Made by a program: the position numbers and the translations under genes. Of a DNA stretch of 64,000 bases, positions 7,765 to 17,324 are shown piece by piece; position 1 is the stretch's first letter, and each line of letters opens with the position of its first letter. The stretch comes from Amycolatopsis japonica (GTDB lineage: Bacteria; Actinomycetota; Actinomycetes; Mycobacteriales; Pseudonocardiaceae). The notes beneath the pieces were generated by a model. The model ran no database searches and was not told where the DNA came from. It was given only the letters and a program-made list of their open reading frames with translations. The stretch spans positions 434,001-498,000 of the forward strand of contig NZ_CP008953.1 in NCBI RefSeq assembly GCF_000732925.1. Reading direction: 5' to 3'.

Positions 7765-8958
7765 TCAGAGCAGGAGGACGTCCACCTCGTCGCCCTGCTC
7801 GGCCGAATCCACGTCCTCCGGCAGCACGATCAGGCAGTTCGCCTGCGTGAACGACGCCAGCAGATGCGAGCCCGGCCCGCCGCGCGGACCGACGATCCCG
7901 GTGACCTCGCCTTCGGAATGCGTGTAGAAGCCCCGCCGGAACTGGCGCCGTCCGGCGGGGGAGGTCATCGACTCGGTGAGCCGGGCCCGCACCTTCTGCC
8001 GGTCGACCCCGGCGTGCCCCATCGCCGCGAGCAACGCCGGCCGCAGGAACGCTTCGAACGACACGAGCACGCTCACCGGATTGCCCGGCAGCGTCACCAC
8101 CGGCACGCCGTTCCAGCGTCCGCAGCCCTGCGGCCCGCCCGGCTGCATCGCGACCTTCCGGAACTCCACGCCCTGTCCGGTCAGCGCGTCCTTCACCACT
8201 TCGTACGCCCCCGCGCTCACCCCGCCCGAGGTCACCAGCAGATCGACCTCCGCCAGCCGCGGCTCGATCACCGAGCGGAACTCGTCCACGTCGTCGACCA
8301 CACTGCGCACGACCTCGGCCTCACAGCCGAGCGCGCGGATCGCGGACGCCAGCATGATGCTGTTCGACTCGTAGATCTGCCCGTGCCGCAACGGTTCCGG
8401 CGCGTCGACGAGTTCGGTCCCGGTGGACACCACGAGCACCTTCAGCGGCCGGTAAACGGGAACCTCGGCGAGCCCGACGGCCGCCGCGAGACCCAGCTGC
8501 GCCGGACCCAGCACCGTCCCCGCGGAAAGCGCCACCGTGCCCTCGACGACGTCTTCGCCCCGGCGCCGGATATGCGCGCCCAGGACAGCCGTCCTGAGAA
8601 TCCGGACGTCTGTCACGCCGCCGTCCGTGTGCTCCACCATCACCACCGCGTCGGCTCCGGGCGGCATCGGGGCGCCGGTCATGATCCGGTGCGCGGTGCC
8701 CGGCTCCAGTTTCGTGCTGTCGACCCGTCCCGCGGGGATGTCTTCGGCGACCGGCAGCGTCACGGGCACCTCCGCGATGTCCTCGGCGCGGACGGCGTAA
8801 CCGTCCATCGCGGAATTGTCGAACGGCGGCAGCGAAACCCCCGCGCGGACGTCCTCGGCGAGCACGAGCCCGGCGGCGGAGGCGAGCGGAAGGCGGATGA
8901 CGGGGGCGTTTCCGAGCAGGCCGGTGACGGTCTCACGGTGGGCGTCGACGGAGATCAC
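7765..8958 (-). CDS. moeA: Molybdopterin molybdenumtransferase
   Basis: MoeA inserts molybdate into adenylylated molybdopterin, the last step of molybdenum cofactor assembly. The ~397-residue protein shows the expected order: LPPFDNSAMDGYAVRAED near residue 55, AHRIMTGAPMPPGADAVV, the MoCF-binding core VVSTGTELV and VTSGGVSAGAYE, then MQPGGPQGCGRWNGVPVVTLPGNPVS. I prefer GTG 8958 (VISVDAHRETV), which matches the family start. An in-frame ATG at 8988 would add 10 residues. It is separate from the moa and mod genes at 52-61 kb but serves the same pathway. The adjacent AIM24 gene is divergent. Confidence 0.94.
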   Translation of the reverse strand: MISVDAHRETVTGLLGNAPVIRLPLASAAGLVLAEDVRAGVSLPPFDNSAMDGYAVRAEDIAEVPVTLPVAEDIPAGRVDSTKLEPGTAHRIMTGAPMPPGADAVVMVEHTDGGVTDVRILRTAVLGAHIRRRGEDVVEGTVALSAGTVLGPAQLGLAAAVGLAEVPVYRPLKVLVVSTGTELVDAPEPLRHGQIYESNSIMLASAIRALGCEAEVVRSVVDDVDEFRSVIEPRLAEVDLLVTSGGVSAGAYEVVKDALTGQGVEFRKVAMQPGGPQGCGRWNGVPVVTLPGNPVSVLVSFEAFLRPALLAAMGHAGVDRQKVRARLTESMTSPAGRRQFRRGFYTHSEGEVTGIVGPRGGPGSHLLASFTQANCLIVLPEDVDSAEQGDEVDVLLL

Positions 8959-9032
8959 CGGACCATCCTCCCGCCTCGGGCCCCGCATGCAAGACTCTGC
9001 GCGTCACAACGACCATCCGGGGAGAAGAAGAC

Positions 9033-9710
9033 ATGCAGGTTCAGATCCGTCACCAGCCATCGTTCGCGGTGGCGAGGCTCGTCCTCGCCCCGGGTGAGCC
9101 GGCGCAGGTCGAGTCGGGCGCGATGATGGCGACGAGTTACGGCGTGCAGGTCCAGTCCCAGGCGCAGGGCGGCATCATGAAGGGCCTCGGCCGCGCCTTC
9201 CTCTCCGGCGAGTCCTTCTTCATCTCCACCTACACCGCGCCGCAGAACGGCGGCTGGGTCGACGTCGCCGCGAACCTGCCGGGCGACATGCAGATCATCA
9301 ACCTCGACGGCCGCACCGGCTGGTGCGTCACGCGCGGTTCGTGGCTCGCGTCCTCCCACGGCGTGCAGACCGAGACCAAATGGGGCGGTCTCAAGAACCT
9401 CGTCGGCGGCGAGGGCGGCTTCCTGACGCACGCGACGGGACAGGGGCCGCTCGTCGTGGCCTGCTACGGCGCGCTGGAGACGGTCACCCTGCAGCAGGGC
9501 GAGGTGATCACCATCGACACCGGGCACGTCGTCGCGTTCGCCGACACCGTCCAGTACCAGATCCGCAAGGTCGCCACCGGCGTCATCCAGTCGATGAAGA
9601 GCGGTGAAGGCCTCGTCTTCGACTTCGCCGGTCCGGGCCAGCTGCTCACCCAGACCCGCAACCCGTCGGCGCTGTCCGCCTGGGTGATCGCCCAGGTCCC
9701 CTCCCGCTGA
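9033..9710 (+). CDS. AIM24-family protein, copy 1
   Basis: The predicted protein has 225 residues, starting MQVQIRHQPSFAVARLVLAP after a GGGGAG-type ribosome binding site. The protein is a beta-rich barrel repeat typical of AIM24/TIGR00266: Gly-rich turns (GWVDVAANLPGDM), an acidic strand pattern and GEGLVFDFAGPGQLLTQTRN near the end. The bacterial function of the family is unknown. The yeast mitochondrial member affects inner-membrane organisation. A second, more divergent paralogue starts 4 bases after its stop, so the pair is one operon. Confidence 0.88.
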   Translation: MQVQIRHQPSFAVARLVLAPGEPAQVESGAMMATSYGVQVQSQAQGGIMKGLGRAFLSGESFFISTYTAPQNGGWVDVAANLPGDMQIINLDGRTGWCVTRGSWLASSHGVQTETKWGGLKNLVGGEGGFLTHATGQGPLVVACYGALETVTLQQGEVITIDTGHVVAFADTVQYQIRKVATGVIQSMKSGEGLVFDFAGPGQLLTQTRNPSALSAWVIAQVPSR

Positions 9711-9714
9711 CCGC

Positions 9715-10338
9715 ATGCGGGTCCAGACGAGGCACACCCCGAACTTCGGGGTCGCACGCGTGCTGCTGTCCCCCGGCGAGGCCGTCCAGGCCGCCGGGGA
9801 CACCATGCTGGCCAGCAGTTTCGGCATCACCGAAACCGTCCCGTCCCGCGGTGGTTCGCGGGCGGGCAAGGCCGCCCCGTCGGTGTTCAACGCACCGGAG
9901 GGCGGCGGCTGGATCGACTTCGCGCCGCTGGCCGCCGGCGACGTCTACCCGCTGGAGTTCAACGGCGGCGGGGGCTGGTGCGTGAGCCGGGACGCGATCC
10001 TCGCCCGGCCGTCGACCGTCCGGCACGACCCCGGCTGGGCACCGCTGCAGAAGCTCTTCGGCGCCGATTCCGGTTTCCTGGAGCACTACAGCGGAAGCGG
10101 CCCGCTCGTGCTGGCCGCGCAGGGACCGGTCGACGCCTTCGAACTCACCGCGGGCGAACTCGTCACCGTGCGGCCGGACTTCCTGCTGGCCTATCCGGAC
10201 ACCGTGCAGTGCCGTCTCCGCGCGGTCGACCAGTCCGGCCCGCAGTCGGTGCGCACCGGCGAAGGGCTCGCGCTGGACTTCGCGGGACCAGGACGCGTCC
10301 TCGTGCAAGCGCGCAATAGGCGGCTTTCTCACGGATGA
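9715..10338 (+). CDS. AIM24-family protein, copy 2
   Basis: The predicted protein has 207 residues and is a tandem paralogue of the preceding gene (compare MRVQTRHTPNFGVARVLLSP with its neighbour). It keeps the landmark segments GGGWCVSRDAIL, GPLVLAAQGPVDAFEL and GEGLALDFAGPGRVLVQARN. It lacks about 20 residues in the first third. The ATG lies 4 bases after the upstream stop, so translation is likely coupled. The two may form a heteromeric barrel. Function unknown. Confidence 0.86.
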   Translation: MRVQTRHTPNFGVARVLLSPGEAVQAAGDTMLASSFGITETVPSRGGSRAGKAAPSVFNAPEGGGWIDFAPLAAGDVYPLEFNGGGGWCVSRDAILARPSTVRHDPGWAPLQKLFGADSGFLEHYSGSGPLVLAAQGPVDAFELTAGELVTVRPDFLLAYPDTVQCRLRAVDQSGPQSVRTGEGLALDFAGPGRVLVQARNRRLSHG

Positions 10339-10452
10339 CCTTGGGACGAATTGAGCATTGCCGACGCCGGTAATTCGGGTAGCGTGAACTGCACTCGAAA
10401 CCGCCGGCCGGGGCAGAGAAGGCCGACGGATCCTGTGCTGAGGGAGTGCGCC

Positions 10453-10659
10453 GTGGCAGTCGGCACCGTCAAGTGGTTCAACTCGGAAAAGGGCTACGGA
10501 TTCATCGAATCCACCGAAGGGCCCGACGTCTTCGTCCACTACTCGGCCATTCAGGCCGACGGATTCCGGACGCTCGACGAGGGTGACCGCGTGGAATTCG
10601 AAGTCCAGTCCGGCCGTGACGGGCGGAGTCAGGCCGCGGACGTACGCAAGGTCTCGTAG
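10453..10659 (+). CDS. Cold-shock domain protein (CspA family)
   Basis: The predicted protein has 68 residues and is a single cold-shock domain that binds single-stranded nucleic acid. Both RNA-binding motifs are intact: KGYGFIE (RNP1) and VFVHYS (RNP2), after the classic start [14 protein letters not shown] 10453 gives the standard length, and an AGGGAG ribosome binding site lies about 9 bases upstream. About 115 non-coding bases precede the gene. TTGCCG near 10358 and TAGCGT near 10380 could be a promoter with a leader of about 60 bases. Such proteins act as RNA chaperones. Confidence 0.93.
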   Translation: MAVGTVKWFNSEKGYGFIESTEGPDVFVHYSAIQADGFRTLDEGDRVEFEVQSGRDGRSQAADVRKVS

Positions 10660-10714
10660 CAGACTTCGGGCGACCCCCGGCGGCGCCCGGAACTGGCGCG
10701 TTAGGCTTCGCTGC

Positions 10715-12127
10715 GTGACAGGCGATGAGTCGGGGGACCTGACGGGTCGCCGGCTGGGCAACTACCGCATCGACGGTGTGCTCGGCAAGGGCGGCATGAG
10801 CGTGACCTACAAGGCCACGGACGTGCGGCTCGGGCGCAAGGTGGCACTGAAGGTCATCGGTGATCACCTCGGGGCCGACGCCGAATTCCGCGAACGCTTC
10901 GTCGACGAGGCGCGGAACACGTCCGCGATCGACCATGCCAACGTCGTGCCCTTGTACGACTTCGGCGAGCTCGAAGGCATGCTCTACATCGCCATGCGGA
11001 TGGTCGACGGCGGCGATCTCGCCGGGCTGATCTCCGGTGGCCCGATCGCGCCCGCCCGCGCGCTGAACATGCTCGACCAGGTCGCCGACGCGCTCGACAC
11101 CCTGCACAACCGGGGTCTCGTGCACCTCGACGTCAAACCGGCGAACGTCCTGGTCACCAGCAAGGAGACCTCGCGCGAGCACGTCTACGTCGCCGACTTC
11201 GGCCTGACCCGCCGCGGCGCCACCGGGCACCGGACCCGCGGCGGCGACTTCCTCGGCTCGCCGACGTACGCGGCGCCCGAGCACCTGCGCGGCGAGCCGC
11301 TCGACGGCCGCACCGACCAGTACGCGCTCACCTGTGTCCTCTACGCCTGCCTGACCGGCAGCCCGCCCTTCAAGGGCGACGTGCAGACGGTCATCAAGGG
11401 ACATCTGAACGGCGAGCCCCCGGCCATCTCGCGGATCGTCGGCCTGCCTGCCGGTATCGACGAGGTCGTCCGGAAGGGAATGGCGAAGAATCCCGCCGAT
11501 CGCTACCCCAACTGTGTTGAGATGATCGCGGCCGCCAGGCGCGCGCTCGGTCCGCTCGCGACTTCGAACGAGCCTCCCGGCGCGCCCGGGCAGGCGGCGG
11601 CCGCGACCGTCCAGCAGGCGCCACGGCAGAACACGCCGCCACAGGGAGAGGGGGGCCCCGTGCACCCGTACGGAGGACAGCAGCCCGGCTACGGCCAGCA
11701 GGGACCGGGACCGCAGGGGCCCCCGCCGCAAGGCCCGCCCCAGCAGGGCCCGCCGCCCGGTTACGGCCCGCCGCCGCAGCAGGGTGGCTTCCAGCAGCAG
11801 GGCGGTTTCCAGCAAGGCCCGCCCCCTGGCTACGGCCCGCCGCCCCAGCAGGGCGGTTTCCAGCAACAGGGTGGCTTCCAGCAAGGCCCGCCCCCGGTTA
11901 CGGCCCACCGCCCCAGCAGCAGGGCGGTTTCCAGCAACAGCCCAAGAAGGGCGGCGGCGCCAAGTGGATCTGGATCGTCGTCGGCGCCCTCGTGGTCGCG
12001 GGCGCGATCGTCGCCGCGATCTTCGTCTTCGGTGATTCGAGTGGCGGGAACGGCCCGCAGACCACCGCGCCGAACATCCCGGTCGGCCCCGGCGGCTCCC
12101 AAACGCAGGGTCCCGGCTCGTCGTTGA
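10715..12127 (+). CDS. Membrane Ser/Thr protein kinase, C-terminal frameshift
   Basis: The kinase domain spans about residues 15-280: Gly loop GKGGMSVTYKA, catalytic Lys in VALKVIG, catalytic loop LVHLDVKPANVLV, DFG and GSPTYAAPEHL. The catalytic loop has Leu where most PknB-type kinases have Arg (HLD, not HRD), so activation-loop phosphorylation may be less important. A Pro/Gln/Gly-rich linker with tandem GYGPPPQQGGFQQ repeats follows. At 11891-11895 a run of five C breaks the frame. With one more C the protein would continue through a basic, membrane-spanning segment (AKWIWIVVGALVVAGAIVAA) to TGA at 12166-12168. As written, the tail is out of frame and ends at 12127. Start is GTG 10715. Confidence 0.85.
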   Translation: MTGDESGDLTGRRLGNYRIDGVLGKGGMSVTYKATDVRLGRKVALKVIGDHLGADAEFRERFVDEARNTSAIDHANVVPLYDFGELEGMLYIAMRMVDGGDLAGLISGGPIAPARALNMLDQVADALDTLHNRGLVHLDVKPANVLVTSKETSREHVYVADFGLTRRGATGHRTRGGDFLGSPTYAAPEHLRGEPLDGRTDQYALTCVLYACLTGSPPFKGDVQTVIKGHLNGEPPAISRIVGLPAGIDEVVRKGMAKNPADRYPNCVEMIAAARRALGPLATSNEPPGAPGQAAAATVQQAPRQNTPPQGEGGPVHPYGGQQPGYGQQGPGPQGPPPQGPPQQGPPPGYGPPPQQGGFQQQGGFQQGPPPGYGPPPQQGGFQQQGGFQQGPPPVTAHRPSSRAVSSNSPRRAAAPSGSGSSSAPSWSRARSSPRSSSSVIRVAGTARRPPRRTSRSAPAAPKRRVPARR

Positions 12128-12193
12128 AGCCGCCGCCGTCGTCGATCCCCATCAAGCCGAGCAGCTGAATACCACCGCGCTGACCTGCGGTTC

Positions 12194-12254
12194 TTGCACT
12201 CTCCCCTGGAGAGTGCTAAACACGACATTGGCACTCGACGCCGTCGAGTGCCAG
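12194..12254. promoter_or_regulatory. Double CIRCE operator upstream of groEL
   Basis: The first site is TTGCACTC (12194-12201), 9 bases, then GAGTGCTAA (12211-12219). The second is TTGGCACTC (12228-12236), 9 bases, then GAGTGCCAG (12246-12254). Both match the CIRCE consensus GCACTC-N9-GAGTGC bound by HrcA. The pair lies about 165 bases upstream of the groEL start, so heat-shock repression by HrcA is expected. Confidence 0.9.
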
Positions 12255-12297
12255 GCGGAGCGGTCACCGACCGTTCGCCTGAAGGTCGGGACGGTGA

Positions 12298-14046
<1,749 letters not shown>

Positions 14047-14069
14047 GTTCGAGCCTGTAGCACCACCGG

Positions 14070-14102
14070 AAAGCCCGGACGCGCCTCGCGCGTCCGGGCT
14101 TT
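14070..14102 (+). terminator. groEL terminator hairpin
   Basis: Perfect 14-bp arms AAAGCCCGGACGCG (14070-14083) and complement (14089-14102) with a 5-base loop lie 24 bases after the groEL stop and end in TTT. This is a typical GC-rich actinobacterial terminator. Confidence 0.8.
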
Positions 14103-14124
14103 CCCTTTGCCGAGTGCGGCATCC

Positions 14125-14204
14125 GATCACGCGAGTCACGCGCGTGATCACGTGAGTTACGCGCGTGATCACGTGAGTTACGCGCGTGATCACGTGAGTT
14201 ACGC
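14125..14204. repeat. 21-bp tandem repeat, three units plus a degenerate one
   Basis: The unit begins GTGATCACGTGAGTTACGCG. Two full copies occupy 14144-14164 and 14165-14185, a nearly full copy 14186-14204, and a degenerate copy precedes them. Each unit contains the palindrome GTGATCAC and the hexamer CACGTG. The 21-bp period places the sites on the same DNA face. Confidence 0.8.
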
Positions 14205-14232
14205 CTTTGCCCACGCGGCGCCTGCGTGCCCA

Positions 14233-14287
14233 GTCCGTGAAGGCCTCCTTGAGGGACCCAGAGTCCCTCAAGGAGGCCTTCACGGAC
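14233..14287. repeat. Perfect intergenic hairpin (TGAAGGCC family b)
   Basis: Twenty-five-base perfect arms (14233-14257 and 14263-14287) surround a 5-base loop. The core is GTGAAGGCCTCCTTGAGGGA. It lies at the convergent ends of groEL and the minus-strand gene at 14301, and could terminate both. Confidence 0.85.
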
Positions 14288-14300
14288 TTCGGACCAGTAG

Positions 14301-15995
14301 CTACCGTTGCCCGTCCACCGCGTACTTCCCGCCTTGCTTCCGGCGCTCCTCCTCGTACGGATCGGTGGAGTTCGGCTCCGAAGGCTTCCGCGGCTCAAGC
14401 CCGGTCCGGTCGGTTCCGCCCGCCTCCGTGGCCGCGCTTTCCCGTTCGACCGTCTCGGGATTGGGATCGATCTTCCCCCGGTCCTTGTTGGCGTTTTCCC
14501 AGTTGGCGAACATCCTCTTGAGGTCGTCCGACAGCTCGCCGTCCGTTCGCGCGTACGCCTCGGCCGCCTTCCTGAGCTGCTCACCGGCGAGAAGGAATCG
14601 CGCGCAACTCGTCCTCATGAACTGTTCGACGGCGTCCCGGATCTCCAACGTCGTGTCGTCGCCCGTGCACGTCTGCTCGTCGCGGCCGGCGAGGTGCCGG
14701 TCGGCGTTGTCGGCCTCGGCGAGAATCCGCAGTTGTGCCGAATAGCCTTCGGCCGCTTCGAAGCAGGTCTGCGCCAACCGCAGCACGAAATAGACCTCGA
14801 CCTGGACCCCGTGGTACTTCGCGCGGTCGGTCTGGTTCGGCAGCTTGTTCGCGGTGAGGTCGTAGAGTTCGAGGTCGTAGCTGTGCACCCCCGCGATCGC
14901 CTTCTGCAGGGCCAGCACGTTCGCGCCGAAGTCGGATTCGAGGCCGGACAACGCGTTGTGCTCGTCCTGGATCGACGTGGTGAGCTTCTGCAGGATGTCC
15001 TGGAGCGACATGGCGTCCTGCTCGACGGTGAGCCCCTTGATGATCCCGCCGACGAAACCGGCCAGATCGAGGACGGCGCCCACCGGGCCGAGGACCTTCC
15101 CGCCCGCCTCGTCGACGGTCTTCACGACCTTGCTGAGTTTCGCCGCGGCGGACAGCAGATTGGTCGCGACGCCGTGGACCGTTCGCGCCTGGTCGACCTT
15201 CTCCAGGATCGAGTCCGCGGTGAAGACCTTGAGGGTGACCTTCTCGTCCAGCTTCTTGGTGGCCCAGTTGAGCCGCTTGATGATGTTGAGGCGGGTCGCC
15301 TGGATCGTCGAAGCGCGGGTGGAGTACAGCGTGGACAGGCTGGCGAGGATGAGCGACTGGTGTGCCATGGTCGGCGCGATCGAGGCGAAGAACCCTTCCC
15401 TGAACTCCTGGGCCGCGAGCCCGGTCCACGCGATGAACCAGGGCTCGGTCGCGCTGGTGGCGCCGTCCAGCCATTCGACGTTCTCGACGACCGCCCCCTG
15501 ACCGAGCAGTTCGGTCACCCGGCCGTTCTTGTCCTGGTAGCCGAGGTTACCGGCGACGTTCAGGAACGTGTTGTGGGCGGCCTCCAGCTTCGCGAGGTCG
15601 GGTCCCTCCAGCTGCGGGACGAACTTGGCGACCTCCTGCCGCCGGTTCCAGGCCAGCCGCTCGATCTGCGCGAGGTTCCGTTCGACGTGGCACTCGACGT
15701 ACTTCGTCAGCTGCGGGTTCCAGCCCTCGCAGTGGACGTCCTTGTAGTGGCCGTGCATGCCGTCCATGACCCAGGTCAGGTAGCCGCACAGGTCTTCGCC
15801 ATGCGACAGATGGCCGTACGATTCGGCGGACCACTGCCAGGCCCAGGGATCCGGCGAGCACGGGACGGTGGTCGAGAGCTTCGCCATGGCGTCGACGGCG
15901 TCTTCCATCCAGCGCTTGGTGAGTGCCTGCCAAAAGTCGTCCAGCGCGCCTTCCAGCATCCGCTTGTACTCGCTGAGGCTCAGATACCCGGCCAT
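14301..15995 (-). CDS. Large alpha-helical protein of unknown function
   Basis: The predicted protein has 564 residues, starting MAGYLSLSEYKRMLEGAL. I do not recognise the family. It has no signal peptide and looks helical throughout. A Gly-rich amphipathic stretch near residue 300 (GKVLGPVGAVLDLAGFVGGI) could insert in a membrane. Four Cys fall in the N-terminal third and more near residue 450 (CFEAAEGY, DEQTCTGDD). The last ~70 residues are charged, Pro-rich and likely disordered. The helical body, central Gly-rich helix and acidic tail recall type VII secretion substrates or pore-forming helical proteins, but no WXG motif or secretion genes are nearby. The gene stands alone between terminator-like hairpins. 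Confidence 0.8.
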   Translation of the reverse strand: MAGYLSLSEYKRMLEGALDDFWQALTKRWMEDAVDAMAKLSTTVPCSPDPWAWQWSAESYGHLSHGEDLCGYLTWVMDGMHGHYKDVHCEGWNPQLTKYVECHVERNLAQIERLAWNRRQEVAKFVPQLEGPDLAKLEAAHNTFLNVAGNLGYQDKNGRVTELLGQGAVVENVEWLDGATSATEPWFIAWTGLAAQEFREGFFASIAPTMAHQSLILASLSTLYSTRASTIQATRLNIIKRLNWATKKLDEKVTLKVFTADSILEKVDQARTVHGVATNLLSAAAKLSKVVKTVDEAGGKVLGPVGAVLDLAGFVGGIIKGLTVEQDAMSLQDILQKLTTSIQDEHNALSGLESDFGANVLALQKAIAGVHSYDLELYDLTANKLPNQTDRAKYHGVQVEVYFVLRLAQTCFEAAEGYSAQLRILAEADNADRHLAGRDEQTCTGDDTTLEIRDAVEQFMRTSCARFLLAGEQLRKAAEAYARTDGELSDDLKRMFANWENANKDRGKIDPNPETVERESAATEAGGTDRTGLEPRKPSEPNSTDPYEEERRKQGGKYAVDGQR

Positions 15996-16077
15996 GGAGG
16001 CCCCCGCTTCCCACTCCCTGTGACAAAGTCAGAGGAAGTGTAACGGCGAGCGCGCGATCCCGCGGCCGAAAACCGGA

Positions 16078-16109
16078 AAGGGCCCGGACATCCCCATGTC
16101 CGGGCCCTT
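16078..16109 (-). terminator. Terminator-like hairpin after the PspC gene
   Basis: Perfect 14-bp arms AAGGGCCCGGACAT (16078-16091) and complement (16096-16109) flank a 4-base loop. The hairpin lies between the minus-strand PspC gene and the minus-strand gene that starts at 15995. Confidence 0.65.
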
Positions 16110-16201
16110 CTTCATCCCCCTGTCCCCAGGCGGATCGCGTTTAGCGGGCTGAACGCGATCCGGCGGACGCCGCGCCCCCTGCGCACGGCGTCCGCCCTCG
16201 A

Positions 16202-16426
16202 TCAGGGTTCGCCCGGCTGTTCCGGGGTCAGGAGCCACGCGGCGGCGTAGAGCGGGATCGCGAATCCGGCGGTGAAGAAGACGCCCGCCACGAGGGCGAT
16301 GCGCAGGATCGCGGCGTCGACGCCGAGGTAGGCGGCCCAGCCGCCGGCGACGCCCGCGAGCATCTTGTCGGTGCGGCTGCGGTAGAGCTTCTTGGTGGCC
16401 TGGGGGGTGTACACGCTGTTCGTCAT
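16202..16426 (-). CDS. PspC-domain membrane protein
   Basis: The predicted protein has 74 residues. The PspC domain fills the protein: KKLYRSRTDKMLAGVAGGWA followed by AYLGVDAAILRIALVAGVFF and a final hydrophobic helix (GFAIPLYAAAWLLTP). The family senses or anchors phage-shock-type envelope stress responses. Stand-alone short PspC proteins are common in actinobacteria. ATG 16426 gives the family-standard start. A divergent, broken nucleotidyltransferase gene begins 116 bases away. Confidence 0.88.
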   Translation of the reverse strand: MTNSVYTPQATKKLYRSRTDKMLAGVAGGWAAYLGVDAAILRIALVAGVFFTAGFAIPLYAAAWLLTPEQPGEP

Positions 16427-16542
16427 GGCTCCATGTTCGCTCCGGAACGACCCCCGGCACATCGGGGAACGGCCCCGACCCGACCCTGGAATCCGACCCT
16501 GAGGGGCCGGAAAAGCGGGTGCCCGGCGCCCCGCCCGCGGGT

Positions 16543-17324
16543 ATGACTTGTCCGGTGAAACACGACAGCCCCGAATTCGCCGCCATCGCCGAGCAGGGCA
16601 CGATCCTGCGCTGCCAGGTCGGGTCCGGGCTGCACGGCACCGCCGTGCTCGGCCAGGACGACCGGGACGAGCTCGGCATCTGCATCGAGCCGCCGGACCA
16701 CGTGATCGGCCTGAAGCGGTTCGAGCAGTACATCTTCCGCATGCAGCCCGAAGGCGCCGATCCGGCCCCGGCGACCTCGACCTGATCGTCTCTTCGCTGC
16801 GCAAGTGGATGCGGCTCGTGCTCAACGGGAACCCGACCGTCCTCCTGCCGTTGTTCGTACCCGAGTCCGAGATCGTGGTGATCGACGAACTCGGCGCCGA
16901 ACTGCGCGAGCAAGCGCACCGGATCGTCTCGCGCCGGGCCGGGCTGCGGTTCCTCGGCTACTCCCGCGCCCAGCGCGAGCGGATGCTGGGGCTGCGCGGC
17001 AAATCGGGCAGGCCGGAGCTGATCGAGAAGTACGGCTTCGACACGAAGTTCGCCATGCACATGGTGCGGCTCGGCGTGCAGGGCGTGGAGCTGTTGGAGA
17101 CCGGCCGGATCACGCTGCCGGTCCCCGAACCGTGGCTCGGCTGGCTCCGGGATCTGAGGCAGGGCGAGAAAACCCGCGAGGAAGCGCTGGAAGCGGCCGA
17201 GTCGCTGGAGCGCCGTCTCGACGAGCTGGTGCGCGGCGCGTCGCCGCTGCCGGAGGAGCCGGACGCCGAATGGGCCGACGCTTGGCTGGTGCGCGCTTAC
17301 CTCAGGGCGTGGAAGATGCCTTGA
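16543..17324 (+). pseudogene. Nucleotidyltransferase of the RlaP-like type, frameshifted
   Basis: Two adjacent frames form one protein. The first (from ATG 16543, or GTG 16555) carries the nucleotidyltransferase start GSGLHGTAVLGQDDRDELGI and stops at 16785 after MQPEGADPAPATST. From about 16758 the next frame continues the family sequence: RSGPGDLDLIVSSLRKWMRL, NPTVLLPLFVP, then KFAMHMVRLGVQGVELLETG. One missing C near 16757 explains the break. The repaired protein would be about 260 residues. Substrate unknown. The stop at 17322 overlaps the next gene's ATG, so they were probably an operon. Either a real recent mutation or a homopolymer sequencing error. Confidence 0.8.
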
